Shown one piece after another: positions 18,865-27,691 of a DNA stretch of 64,000 nucleotides. The stretch is from Rheinheimera oceanensis (GTDB lineage Bacteria > Pseudomonadota > Gammaproteobacteria > Enterobacterales > Alteromonadaceae). The position numbers were made by a program, and so were the translations under genes. Under the pieces are notes generated by a model that saw only the letters and a program-made list of their open reading frames with translations, was not told where the DNA came from and made no database searches. Positions within the stretch are counted from its first letter, which is position 1. Every line of letters begins with the position of its first letter. Location of the stretch: the NCBI RefSeq assembly GCF_018831085.1, contig NZ_JAGPNM010000002.1, positions 248,001-312,000 on the forward strand, in the 5' to 3' direction.

Positions 18865-19502
18865 TGCTGTTCTCCTGCTTTTGTCGCATCACCACTGTAG
18901 CCCCACCGGTTAAGCAACTGATGTGGCAATTTAAGATGGTCTAAAATGCGCGCTACCATAAAATCGACTAAATCACTGATCTGCTTCGGCTGATGATAAA
19001 AGCCCGGCGCCGCAGGCATAATAGTCACGCCCAAACGCGCCAGCTTAAGTAAGTTTTCCAGGTGAATGGCACTAAGCGGGCTTTCACGCGGCACTAAGAT
19101 CAGCTGGCCGCCTTCTTTGATCACTACATCCGCGGCGCGCTCGATCAGGTTATCGCTGGCACCGGTGGCAATGGCTGATACGGTACCGGTAGAACAGGGG
19201 CAAATCACCATTTGCTGCGGTGCAGCCGAGCCCGATGCCACCGGTGAGAACCAGTCATCTTTGCCGTACACTTTAAGCAAACCAGCATCACAGGCAAAAT
19301 GCTGCTGCAGCATCTGGCCGCATTTGTCCGGTGCGGCCGGCAGTTTAATATCATGCTCGGTGGCAAATACTACCCGCGCTGCGCTTGATACCAGCAAGTG
19401 TACTTTAACGCCCTGTGCCAGTAATAACTCAAGTAAACGCCAACCATAAGGTGCGCCCGAAGCACCGCTAAAAGCCAGTGTGATCTCTTTTGCAGTTGTC
19501 AT
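18861..19502 (-). CDS. ubiX: Flavin prenyltransferase UbiX
   Basis: Makes prenylated FMN, the cofactor of the UbiD decarboxylase of ubiquinone synthesis. Conserved features: [16 protein letters not shown] (FMN phosphate loop), [48 protein letters not shown] and the C-terminal [12 protein letters not shown]. An upstream in-frame ATG at 19514 exists, but the ATG at 19502 is overlapped by the mpl stop (TAATG) and preceded by GGGAAGG, so I take it as start (213 residues). Confidence 0.93.
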   Translation of the reverse strand: MTTAKEITLAFSGASGAPYGWRLLELLLAQGVKVHLLVSSAARVVFATEHDIKLPAAPDKCGQMLQQHFACDAGLLKVYGKDDWFSPVASGSAAPQQMVICPCSTGTVSAIATGASDNLIERAADVVIKEGGQLILVPRESPLSAIHLENLLKLARLGVTIMPAAPGFYHQPKQISDLVDFMVARILDHLKLPHQLLNRWGYSGDATKAGEQH

Positions 19503-20860
19503 TAGCCTTCCCATTTGCGTTTTAGTGCGCTAATCAGCTTATCGTGAATGCCACCAAAACCGCCGTTACTCATAATTACAATACTGTCGCCCTGCTCTGC
19601 CTGCTCAGATAACAGACTGACCAAAGCATCAATGTCTTGCGTTAATGTTGCTTTGGGTGTCAGCGCGCGGGTTAAGGCATCCAGCGACCAGTTAGCGTTG
19701 GCCGGTTCATATAAAAAAATCAGATCAGCCAGTGCCAGCGACAAGGGCAGCGCCGCCTGATGCACGCCCATACGCATGGTATTAGAGCGTGGCTCCAGTA
19801 CGGCCAGCAGCCGGTTTTGGCCTACTTTATTACGAATGCCCTGCAAGGTGGTGCTGATAGCAGTAGGATGATGAGCAAAATCGTCATATACCTTAATACC
19901 AGCCACATCGGCTTTTAGCTCCATCCGCCGTTTCGGGGCAACAAAGCGCGTTAAAGCTTCCAGTGCCACGTCAACCGGTACGCCGGCATGACGTGCTGCA
20001 GCAATAGCCATTACTGCGTTATCAACATTATGCTGGCCACTGAGTTGCCAGTTTAGCTCACCGAGCGGTTTGCCCTGATAATATAAGGCAAAGTGGCTGC
20101 CATCATTGCTAATCAGCTCTGCGCGCCAGTCAGTACCATAACTTTGCCGCTCACTCCAGCAGCCCATATCCAGCGTTTGTTTAACGGCTGGTGTATCTTC
20201 CGGCGACAGCACCAAACCATTAGCCGGCACCATGCGCAGCAAATGATGGAACTGGCGCTGAATGGCTGCTAAGTCAGGAAAAATATCGGCGTGATCATAT
20301 TCCAGGTTATTAATCACCACAGTGCGTGGCCGGTAATGCACAAACTTAGATCGTTTATCAAAAAAAGCCGTGTCGTACTCATCGGCTTCAATAACAAAAA
20401 ACGGCGACTCGCCTAAGCGGGCCGAGCAATCAAAGTTCTGCGGGATACCGCCGATTAAAAAGCCCGGTTTTAACCCGGCACACTCTAAAATCCAGGCCAG
20501 CATAGTGCTGGTAGTAGTTTTACCATGGGTACCGGATACAGCCAGCACCCAGCGGTCAAATAGCACCTGTTCTGCCAGCCACTGCGGGCCTGAGGTATAG
20601 CGTAAATTCGTATTTAATACATACTCTACCGCCGGGTTACCACGCGACAAGGCATTGCCGATAATTACCATATCCGGCGCTGGCTCCAGCTGTGCCGGGT
20701 CCCAGCCCTGGGTTAATTCAATGCCCAGTTGCTGCAGTTGGGTACTCATTGGCGGGTAGACGTTAGCATCAGAGCCAGTCACTTTGTGGCCCATTGCTTT
20801 GGCAATAGCAGCAATACCGCCCATAAAGGTGCCACAAATACCGAGAATATGAATATGCAT
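19502..20860 (-). CDS. mpl: UDP-MurNAc:L-Ala-gamma-D-Glu-meso-DAP ligase
   Basis: Peptidoglycan-recycling ligase that rejoins the murein tripeptide to UDP-MurNAc in the cytoplasm. 452 residues, MurC-like. N-terminal [14 protein letters not shown] (the Mpl version of the Rossmann loop), ATP loop SGTHGKTTT near residue 110, [17 protein letters not shown], and [10 protein letters not shown] near residue 325. First gene of mpl-ubiX-yadG-yadH, all joined by overlaps. The 163-bp gap to fbp is divergent and must hold both promoters. Confidence 0.96.
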   Translation of the reverse strand: MHIHILGICGTFMGGIAAIAKAMGHKVTGSDANVYPPMSTQLQQLGIELTQGWDPAQLEPAPDMVIIGNALSRGNPAVEYVLNTNLRYTSGPQWLAEQVLFDRWVLAVSGTHGKTTTSTMLAWILECAGLKPGFLIGGIPQNFDCSARLGESPFFVIEADEYDTAFFDKRSKFVHYRPRTVVINNLEYDHADIFPDLAAIQRQFHHLLRMVPANGLVLSPEDTPAVKQTLDMGCWSERQSYGTDWRAELISNDGSHFALYYQGKPLGELNWQLSGQHNVDNAVMAIAAARHAGVPVDVALEALTRFVAPKRRMELKADVAGIKVYDDFAHHPTAISTTLQGIRNKVGQNRLLAVLEPRSNTMRMGVHQAALPLSLALADLIFLYEPANANWSLDALTRALTPKATLTQDIDALVSLLSEQAEQGDSIVIMSNGGFGGIHDKLISALKRKWEG

Positions 20861-21023
20861 AAGTTATCCTGAAAATTAACCGCAGCCATTGTAGCAAATG
20901 CGGACGCGGCACAGCCGAAAATAGAATTTGGGGTGCAACACCTGCAATTTGCACAGAAATTCTTTAAAATACGCCAGCCTCTATCGCATTAGCAAAAATA
21001 ATTACTGAGAAGGAACCACCAGC

Positions 21024-21995
21024 ATGCGCCGCATCTCGCCAGTATTGCAACAGGACGGAGTCGACAGCGACCTGATTTCACTGATTAAAACCATACTGGC
21101 AGCCTGCCGGGAAATATCCTTCCGCGTAAGTCAAGGCGAACTGGCTGGGGTATTAGGTTCTACCCTGGGGGAGAATATTCAAGGGGAAACACAGAAAAAA
21201 CTCGACATTATTGCCAATGAATTACTAAAAGAAGTGATTCTGGAAACCGGCGTAGTAAAAGCCATTAGTTCAGAAGAGGAAGATAACACCGTAGCCGGTA
21301 ATCCAAATGGTAAGTACTTAGTTACCTTCGACCCGCTGGATGGCTCATCTAACACTGATATCAACAGTTTAATTGGCACTATTTTTTCTGTTTTACCAGC
21401 GCAAGCCGATAAGGCCGCCGATGATGCCAGTCAGTTTTTACAGCCCGGCACAGCACAAGTTGCGGCAGGTTATGTGCTGTATGGCCCGTCTACCATGTTG
21501 GCCTTAACCACCGGCAAAGGTACACGGATTTATACACTAGACAAAACCTATGGCGGCTTTCTGCTTACCGAAGAGCAGGCTGCTATTCCGAAATACACCG
21601 CCGAGTTTGCCATTAACATGTCCAACCAGCGCTACTGGCAGCCGGCCATGCAGGCCTATATCGCTGATCTGCTTAAAGGCAAAGAGGGCCCGCGTGGTAA
21701 GAACTACAATATGCGCTGGATAGCCGCCATGGTAGGTGATGTGCACCGCGTATTATGCCGCGGCGGTATTTTTGCTTACCCGCGTGACACCAAAGATGCC
21801 AACAAGCCGGATAAACTGCGGCTAATGTATGAAGCTAACCCAATGAGTTTTTTGGTAGAACAGGCCGGTGGTGCAAGTTCTACCGGTTATGAGCGGATTA
21901 TGGACATAGTGCCTGCCGATATTCACCAGCGTGTTGCGGTGATACTCGGCTCAAAACATGAAGTGGAAAGCTGCATTGCCTATCATCAGCGATAG
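21024..21995 (+). CDS. fbp: Fructose-1,6-bisphosphatase class I
   Basis: Gluconeogenic enzyme that hydrolyses fructose 1,6-bisphosphate. 323 residues. Metal site [11 protein letters not shown] near residue 112, preceded by SSEEED, with the substrate-binding YGPSTML and [19 protein letters not shown] in the C-terminal half. The ATG at 21024 follows AAGGA at 9 nt. Read divergently from mpl; ppa follows 70 bp downstream on the same strand. Confidence 0.96.
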   Translation: MRRISPVLQQDGVDSDLISLIKTILAACREISFRVSQGELAGVLGSTLGENIQGETQKKLDIIANELLKEVILETGVVKAISSEEEDNTVAGNPNGKYLVTFDPLDGSSNTDINSLIGTIFSVLPAQADKAADDASQFLQPGTAQVAAGYVLYGPSTMLALTTGKGTRIYTLDKTYGGFLLTEEQAAIPKYTAEFAINMSNQRYWQPAMQAYIADLLKGKEGPRGKNYNMRWIAAMVGDVHRVLCRGGIFAYPRDTKDANKPDKLRLMYEANPMSFLVEQAGGASSTGYERIMDIVPADIHQRVAVILGSKHEVESCIAYHQR

Positions 21996-22065
21996 CCATT
22001 TTTATTGCCGGCGCTATAATAAGTGCCACTTTTAACCAAGCTTTTTATCATTTAAGGACCAGGCC

Positions 22066-22593
22066 ATGAGCTTAAGCGATGTTGCAGCAGGTAAAAACCT
22101 GCCAGAAGAAATTAACGTTATTATTGAAATTCCGGCCAATGCCGATCCAATCAAATACGAAGTTGATAAAGACACCGGTACTGTGTGGGTAGACCGCTTT
22201 ATGGCCACGCCAATGTTTTATCCGTGCAACTACGGCTTTGTAAACCAAACCTTGTCACTGGATGGTGATCCGGTAGACGTATTAGTACCAACGCCCTACC
22301 CGCTGGTACCCGGCGCAGTAATTAAATGCCGCCCGGTGGGCGTATTGTTTATGTCAGATGAGTCTGGTGAAGATGCCAAAGTTATCGCCGTGCCGGTAAG
22401 CAAGCTAACCAAGCTGTATGACCATATTAAAGACATCAACGACGTTGATGAGTTGCTGAAAAAGCAAATCCAGCACTTCTTTGAGCGCTACAAAGAATTA
22501 GAAGCCGGTAAGTGGGTTAAAGTAAACGGCTGGGGCGATGCAGCTGCCGCCAAAGCTGAAATCGTTAGCTCGTTTGAACGGGCGAAGAAATAA
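22066..22593 (+). CDS. ppa: Inorganic pyrophosphatase (soluble, family I)
   Basis: Hydrolyses the pyrophosphate released by biosynthesis. 175 residues, E. coli length. The metal-binding signature DGDPVDVLV is near residue 66, preceded by [17 protein letters not shown]. Ends at a clear terminator 20 bp downstream. Confidence 0.97.
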   Translation: MSLSDVAAGKNLPEEINVIIEIPANADPIKYEVDKDTGTVWVDRFMATPMFYPCNYGFVNQTLSLDGDPVDVLVPTPYPLVPGAVIKCRPVGVLFMSDESGEDAKVIAVPVSKLTKLYDHIKDINDVDELLKKQIQHFFERYKELEAGKWVKVNGWGDAAAAKAEIVSSFERAKK

Positions 22594-22612
22594 CGCTCTG
22601 CTTTTTGTAGTC

Positions 22613-22638
22613 AAGCCCGACACCGTTCGGGCTTTTTC
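22613..22638 (+). terminator. Rho-independent terminator after ppa
   Basis: AAGCCCGA (22613-22620), 6-nt loop, TCGGGCTT (22627-22634), continuing into a run of five T. Confidence 0.85.
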
Positions 22639-22746
22639 ATAGCTTGTACCCGACAAACATAACCACAAGCATTTGCTTAAATAAAGCACTATACTGCGCG
22701 TAAATCTATTCTAATAATAATTAACAAATTTACAGAGGCCTGCAGT

Positions 22747-24366
22747 ATGGATGTGTTACGACGCCTGTCTATATCAAAGAAAATCTACCTGATACCTTTT
22801 ATCGGCACCCTGAGTTTTATCATTTACCTTATTCTTGCCAGCAACACTGCGCTGAACAACGTTAAAACACTGGAGCAAACCCGTGATGTACAGTTCCCGG
22901 TATTGCAATCGGCTCAAAGCTCGCTGGTATTGCTGGAACGGATAAAAGACTCGCTGGCCAGTGCAGTAACCACAGGCGATGAGGAAGCGCTGGCCGCTGC
23001 TGCGGGGTTTAGCCGCCAGCTGACTCAGGGCTTAAATGACATTTCCCGGCTAAACCGTGACTATGCCCGTGATGTCAGCAATATTCAGCAAAGCTACGAC
23101 GCTTATTATCAGGTAGCTTATAAAGTGTCGCAGGAAATGATTAATAACACTGCCGATTTCAGTACTTTGGCCCAGCGCTCAGAAAAAATGAATGCCGATT
23201 ATGACACCACTGCCCTGCTGCTAAGCCAGTTCCGTGATGTGCGGCTACAGGAATTCACCTCAGCAATTGACGACGCCAGTGAACAGGCCGGTACCCTTAT
23301 CACCGTTGGTATTATTATGGGCGTGATTACCACGCTGGTGCTGTTTGGCACTGCGTTTCCGGTTGCACGTGGTATTCAAAGCAGCCTGGGCAATATGATT
23401 AACTCGTTACAGGATTTGGCCAAAGAAAACGGCGATTTAACTGCCCGCATTAATACCAATAGCAAAGACGAGCTGGGCGACCTGGCATATTGGTTTAATA
23501 CCTTTATGCAAAAGCTGCAGCACGTAGTAAAAGACATTGTTAATACTGCTGTACCGCTGTCAGCACTGGCAAAAGACTTACACGAACTCACCGACGATAC
23601 TAATAAAACTATAGCGCAGCAACGTAAGGCGGCTAATCAGGCCAAACATGCTGTAGATGATATGAGTGCCAGCGTAGTGGCTGAAGTTAGCAGTGCTAAC
23701 GAGGCAGCAACTGCGGCCAATCAATCCAGCGAAGCAGCAGATCAGGGGCAGCACACCGTAATTGCAACAGTACAGAACATTCAGCAGTTGGCGGGCAATG
23801 TACAGGATGCTTCTGATGTGATTACCCAACTGGAGAAAGATGCCAATCAGGTAGGCACTGTACTAAGTGTGATTAAAGGTATTGCAGAACAAACTAACCT
23901 ATTGGCACTAAATGCGGCTATTGAAGCGGCACGGGCAGGTGAACAGGGCCGGGGTTTTGCGGTGGTAGCCGATGAAGTTCGTACGCTGGCATCACGCACG
24001 CAAAAATCGACCGAAGAAATTCAGCGTACCATCGAACAATTGCAAACAGCAGCGCGGCTGGCAGTGCAGAAAATGCAGCAGAGTACCTCGCAGGCAGAGC
24101 ATAGTGTGCAATCGGCCAATAAAGCCGGTGACGCTTTGCAACTGATCACTAAAAGCATTGCGCAAATACGGCTGATGAACCAGCAAATTGCCGATGCTAC
24201 GGATGATCAACAAAAAATGGCCACTGATATCGTTGGCCATGTAGACGCTATTTTCAAAAATACAGAGCATAGCTCAGAAAGTGCCGGTCATATTGCTAAA
24301 GCCAGCAGTGAGCTGGCGTCGCTGGCACAGAATCTGGAAAGCATTACCAAATTATTCAGAGTGTAA
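22747..24366 (+). CDS. Methyl-accepting chemotaxis protein
   Basis: 539-residue transmembrane chemoreceptor. TM1 at about 14-34, a helical periplasmic sensor region of about 150 residues, TM2 at about 185-205, then HAMP ([15 protein letters not shown]) and a cytoplasmic signalling coiled coil. The hairpin tip reads [19 protein letters not shown] near residue 393, which binds CheA/CheW. There is no C-terminal NWETF-type CheR tether. The ligand cannot be told. Transcribed alone between two hairpins; TATACT at 22690-22695 is a possible -10 element. Confidence 0.93.
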   Translation: MDVLRRLSISKKIYLIPFIGTLSFIIYLILASNTALNNVKTLEQTRDVQFPVLQSAQSSLVLLERIKDSLASAVTTGDEEALAAAAGFSRQLTQGLNDISRLNRDYARDVSNIQQSYDAYYQVAYKVSQEMINNTADFSTLAQRSEKMNADYDTTALLLSQFRDVRLQEFTSAIDDASEQAGTLITVGIIMGVITTLVLFGTAFPVARGIQSSLGNMINSLQDLAKENGDLTARINTNSKDELGDLAYWFNTFMQKLQHVVKDIVNTAVPLSALAKDLHELTDDTNKTIAQQRKAANQAKHAVDDMSASVVAEVSSANEAATAANQSSEAADQGQHTVIATVQNIQQLAGNVQDASDVITQLEKDANQVGTVLSVIKGIAEQTNLLALNAAIEAARAGEQGRGFAVVADEVRTLASRTQKSTEEIQRTIEQLQTAARLAVQKMQQSTSQAEHSVQSANKAGDALQLITKSIAQIRLMNQQIADATDDQQKMATDIVGHVDAIFKNTEHSSESAGHIAKASSELASLAQNLESITKLFRV

Positions 24367-24377
24367 AAGTTGCCTGA

Positions 24378-24406
24378 CCACAAGCCCGGAACACTCCGGC
24401 TTGTGG
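24378..24406. terminator. Hairpin between convergent genes (probable bidirectional terminator)
   Basis: CCACAAGCC-C-GGA (24378-24390) pairs with TCCGGCTTGTGG (24395-24406) with one bulged base and a 4-nt loop. It separates the chemoreceptor (plus) from the GGDEF-EAL gene (minus). No strong T-run on either side, so the terminator role is moderate. Confidence 0.55.
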
Positions 24407-24413
24407 TTAGCTA

Positions 24414-25919
24414 TCAGCTCTTTTGCTGTTGCAAAAAAGCCAGTAACTCTGCTGGCGGCATAGGCCTGGCATACATAAAGCCCTGCACTTCGTCACAGCC
24501 CATAGCTACAATAACCTGCTCTTGTGCCTGAGTTTCCACGCCTTCAGCAATAGTGGCTAAATTCAGCCTTTTACCCAGGTTAATAATGGTTTCAGCTATT
24601 ACTTCACCTGCTGGCTTATCAATATCACGAATAAAAGCACGATCTACTTTTATCCGATCCAATGGCAGTTGCTGCAGATAATTCAGGGATGAAAAACCAA
24701 TACCAAAGTCATCTATCGCCACCTTGATACCAAAATTCTTCAGTTTTTGCAGTGCGTCTATCACTATCTTCGGCTCGTCCATCACTACCGACTCGGTAAT
24801 TTCCAGTTCAAGCAACTGCGGATCTATTTGTTGTGCTGTAACACAATCAATAACCGACTGCACAAAACCGTGGCTTCTGAACTGTGGCATCGACACATTA
24901 ACAGCAATACGCAAGCCAGTGTAGCCTTGCTTTTGCAACTGCTTAATCTGCAGACAAGCCTGATCCATTACCCAGTAACCTATTTCCACAATCAGGCCGG
25001 AATACTCTGCCAGCGGAATAAACACCGCAGGTGAAATAAACTGCCCGTTTGGTTGCGGCCAGCGTAACAACGCCTCCATTCCCACCACCTGTTTTGTGGT
25101 TAAAGAAACCTGAGGCTGATACCACAGCTGCAATTTATCGTTGGCAAAGTCCTGACGTAACATACGTAGTAACGCCAGCCGTTCAGCCATTTCATCCTCC
25201 ATCTCTGCCTGATAATACTGAAAATTCTGGCCGAGATGCTTTTTGGCTTTATTCAGCGCAATGTAGACGTGCTTAAGGATTGTCAGCCCCTGTTCGGCGG
25301 TGTCTGTTAAGTGGCAAAAACCAAAGGTGGCACTGATTTGCAACGAATGCTCTGATGCTTTAAACGGCTCGTCAAATACTGCCTGTAAACGCTCTGGCGT
25401 CAGCTCTGTGTCTGGCCCCACCAGACCAAATACGTCAGCGCCAATACGGCCCAGCTGGGCGTATGTACCAAACTCCTCAATTAATCTGAACGTGACTGCG
25501 ATCAGTAGCTCATTACCAACGTCCTGGCCTAAGCCATCGTTAACATCAGAGAAGTGATCAATATCAATTAATACCGCAACATTGTGCTCGGCCTCATAGC
25601 GACGGGTATCCTGCAAAATCTGGATAAACTCGTTGCGGTTTGGCGTTTTGGTAAGTGGATCTATATAGGCTGCATGCTTAAGCTGCTGAAACAAAGTAAC
25701 ATTTTCGTAGCCAATAGAAATATTACTTAAAAATACTTCTATCAGTTGGCGATCGAAATTCTCTATCGGCCGGTTAGTTTCAATATATACCGCAGCGCTG
25801 TGGATTTCGTTGCCTAAATACAACACTGTTTCCTGATCGGTAAAAATATGTTCATGTGTACGTAAGCAATTCGTAATTTGCTGCACAATACGGGGGTTGT
25901 CCAGCTGTCGAGCTGACAT
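24414..25919 (-). CDS. Degenerate GGDEF plus EAL domain protein (3' half of a split gene)
   Basis: 501 residues. About 75 N-terminal residues continue the DUF3369 sensor domain. A GGDEF domain follows in which the signature is GADVF near residue 170, so cyclase activity is unlikely. The C-terminal EAL phosphodiesterase domain looks intact: GMEALLRWPQ, LEITESVV, DDFGIGFSSLNYLQQLPLDRIKVD. It probably degrades cyclic di-GMP. In homologues the receiver, DUF3369, GGDEF and EAL are one chain; here this frame begins at an ATG inside the upstream reading frame, one base out of register. It may start by re-initiation at 25919 (TAA-ATG in this frame) or be the product of a genuine frameshift. Confidence 0.8.
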   Translation of the reverse strand: MSARQLDNPRIVQQITNCLRTHEHIFTDQETVLYLGNEIHSAAVYIETNRPIENFDRQLIEVFLSNISIGYENVTLFQQLKHAAYIDPLTKTPNRNEFIQILQDTRRYEAEHNVAVLIDIDHFSDVNDGLGQDVGNELLIAVTFRLIEEFGTYAQLGRIGADVFGLVGPDTELTPERLQAVFDEPFKASEHSLQISATFGFCHLTDTAEQGLTILKHVYIALNKAKKHLGQNFQYYQAEMEDEMAERLALLRMLRQDFANDKLQLWYQPQVSLTTKQVVGMEALLRWPQPNGQFISPAVFIPLAEYSGLIVEIGYWVMDQACLQIKQLQKQGYTGLRIAVNVSMPQFRSHGFVQSVIDCVTAQQIDPQLLELEITESVVMDEPKIVIDALQKLKNFGIKVAIDDFGIGFSSLNYLQQLPLDRIKVDRAFIRDIDKPAGEVIAETIINLGKRLNLATIAEGVETQAQEQVIVAMGCDEVQGFMYARPMPPAELLAFLQQQKS

Positions 25920-26638
25920 TTAATGTAAGGAGCGTAGTTACCGGCTGCTCCCAGTACATAAATTGTTTCGCTGGCACTGCCGTCATCTTCTATCTGGGCA
26001 CACAGCACCCCTTCGGCATGCAAACCAATTAATGAAGATATCTGTGTAACAACACCTTCGGAGAACTCATGTAATGAGTGCTGCTCCAGCAGATTTGCTC
26101 CGGCATTGATAATTTTTTGCAAACCCAGCCGGTTCTGATTAATAGTACGGATCTGCTGATAAGAACGCAGAGAAGAAATGATCGATGTAACCAGTTTACT
26201 ACGGGTCAGTTCCGTTTTGGTTTTATAATCATTGATATCATATTCTTTTATAACACTTTCTTCTGGCGCATAGCCTGGCTGCCCGGTGCGTAACACAATA
26301 CGGATCTCATCCATGCCAAGCTCGTCACGGATTTGTTTCACAACCTTAAGACCGGCGTCATCCGATTCCATCACCACATCAAGCAGCACAAGTGCCACAT
26401 CAGGGTATCGAGTTAAAAAAGCAATGGCCTCTTTACCAGAATATGCATGATGAAATTTCAGTTGCTTACCTAAAACCGTAAGATCACTCAGTGCCAGCTT
26501 GGTCACTGTGTGGATCTCTTCATCATCATCAACAATCAACAGGTGCCACTCACCCAATGTGTGCTCCTGCTCCTGCACCGGCTCCGGTTCGTCTTCTGCT
26601 AAAAACAGAAAATCTTCATCTGTTTCTTTTGGCACCAT
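25814..26638 (-). CDS. Response regulator with DUF3369 domain (5' half of a split gene)
   Basis: 274 residues. Receiver domain at about 31-160 with WHLLIVDDDEEIH, the phosphoacceptor in ALVLLDVVMESDD, and the usual Lys (YKTKTEL). DUF3369 follows and breaks off after GAAGNYAPYI. From there the frame encodes about 35 unrelated residues, while the shifted frame continues with RQLDNPRIVQQI, which is what a DUF3369 domain should show. The shift lies at or near ATTAAATG (minus strand, about 25918-25925): one extra A would join the frames. The N-terminal 30 residues are acidic and low in complexity. Confidence 0.8.
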   Translation of the reverse strand: MVPKETDEDFLFLAEDEPEPVQEQEHTLGEWHLLIVDDDEEIHTVTKLALSDLTVLGKQLKFHHAYSGKEAIAFLTRYPDVALVLLDVVMESDDAGLKVVKQIRDELGMDEIRIVLRTGQPGYAPEESVIKEYDINDYKTKTELTRSKLVTSIISSLRSYQQIRTINQNRLGLQKIINAGANLLEQHSLHEFSEGVVTQISSLIGLHAEGVLCAQIEDDGSASETIYVLGAAGNYAPYIKCQLDSWTTPVLCSKLRIAYVHMNIFLPIRKQCCI

Positions 26639-26680
26639 TATTCAGCCTTATTTAATGATTCCATTTAAATATACATGTTT

Positions 26681-26710
26681 AATCTGTTAAATAGTAAGGT
26701 ATAACAGATT
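26681..26710. promoter_or_regulatory. 9-bp perfect inverted repeat (operator candidate)
   Basis: AATCTGTTA (26681-26689), 12 nt, TAACAGATT (26702-26710), in the divergent AT-rich gap between the response-regulator gene (starts 26638, minus) and the TIGR03899 gene (starts 26804, plus). Arm length and spacing suit a dimeric regulator. It has no GC-rich stem, so it is unlikely to be a terminator. Confidence 0.45.
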
Positions 26711-26803
26711 TTATTTTACACAAATAACATAGCTTTACTTGCCGCACATTGCAGCAGATGCCAAGATAACTTATGTTCCACTTTCGGCTGCCAGGCTGTT
26801 GTT

Positions 26804-27691
26804 ATGGTTAAAATTAGTGCATTAAACAGCCAACAGCGTTTGCTGCAATTGGCTAAATCTCAGCTGGGTAGCATAAACAGTGTCAGCCCGGTCACTGAAA
26901 GCGAGCCCTCTGAACAACAAGGTAACTTTAGCGATAAACATCATCTTCTGGCGGCCCGCTCCGGTGCGGCAAGTTCAGCCGCGCTGACTTTAGCGCAACG
27001 GGCAGAGCGCAGGCTACAAATGCAGCGGGAGCGGCAACAGTATAATCTTGAAAGTATTATGACTCTGGCACTGGAGTACTGCACCGATCAGGTTTCAACT
27101 CAGGATGTTGATCCAGACTGGTTCCAACAATTCTGTGAACTGGTGCTGGAGATCTCGAATAAAAGCATGCAACAGCTATGGGCTAAAATTCTGGCCGGAG
27201 AAATCGCCAGCCCGGGGAGGTTTTCGCTAAAAACCCTGCATACGCTAAAACGTATGAGCTACAAAGAAGCTCTGGCATTGCAGCAGGCAGTAAATCTGAG
27301 TTGTAAAACCCGGCAGGATCCCAGTGCCAGAATTTACTTTGGTTATATCCGTAAACCCTCACTGTGGCGTGTACTGACAGGAAAAAGCCGTGCTGTACTT
27401 AACCTGAACCAGTTTGGCTTATCTTACCCGCAAATACTCAGCCTGATAGACATCGGCCTGTTGCACAGCTCCGAAATTGAAAGTGGTGAATTACCAACAG
27501 GCCAGGTGCTTAACTGGCAATACCAGCAATTACACCTCAATGGCACTATCAACGGTAAGGGTGTAGTACTGCAGTATTACAAATATACCGCCAGCGGTGC
27601 GGAGCTGCTGCCATTACTTAGCAGCCAGCCGAATCAGGCTTATATCAGTGCGTTAAAACAGTTACTGACCGGCATTATCAGTTTTAACTGA
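26804..27691 (+). CDS. TIGR03899-type conserved protein (DUF2806 region)
   Basis: 295 residues, soluble, no signal peptide. The centre (about 105-150) has EYCTDQVSTQDVDPDWFQQF and ISNKSMQQLWAKILAGEI-SPG-FSLKTLHTLKRM, which I recognise from the DUF2806/TIGR03899 proteins of Shewanella and Vibrio. The function of the family is unknown. Its last 30 bp overlap the convergent gene downstream (27662-27691). Confidence 0.7.
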   Translation: MVKISALNSQQRLLQLAKSQLGSINSVSPVTESEPSEQQGNFSDKHHLLAARSGAASSAALTLAQRAERRLQMQRERQQYNLESIMTLALEYCTDQVSTQDVDPDWFQQFCELVLEISNKSMQQLWAKILAGEIASPGRFSLKTLHTLKRMSYKEALALQQAVNLSCKTRQDPSARIYFGYIRKPSLWRVLTGKSRAVLNLNQFGLSYPQILSLIDIGLLHSSEIESGELPTGQVLNWQYQQLHLNGTINGKGVVLQYYKYTASGAELLPLLSSQPNQAYISALKQLLTGIISFN

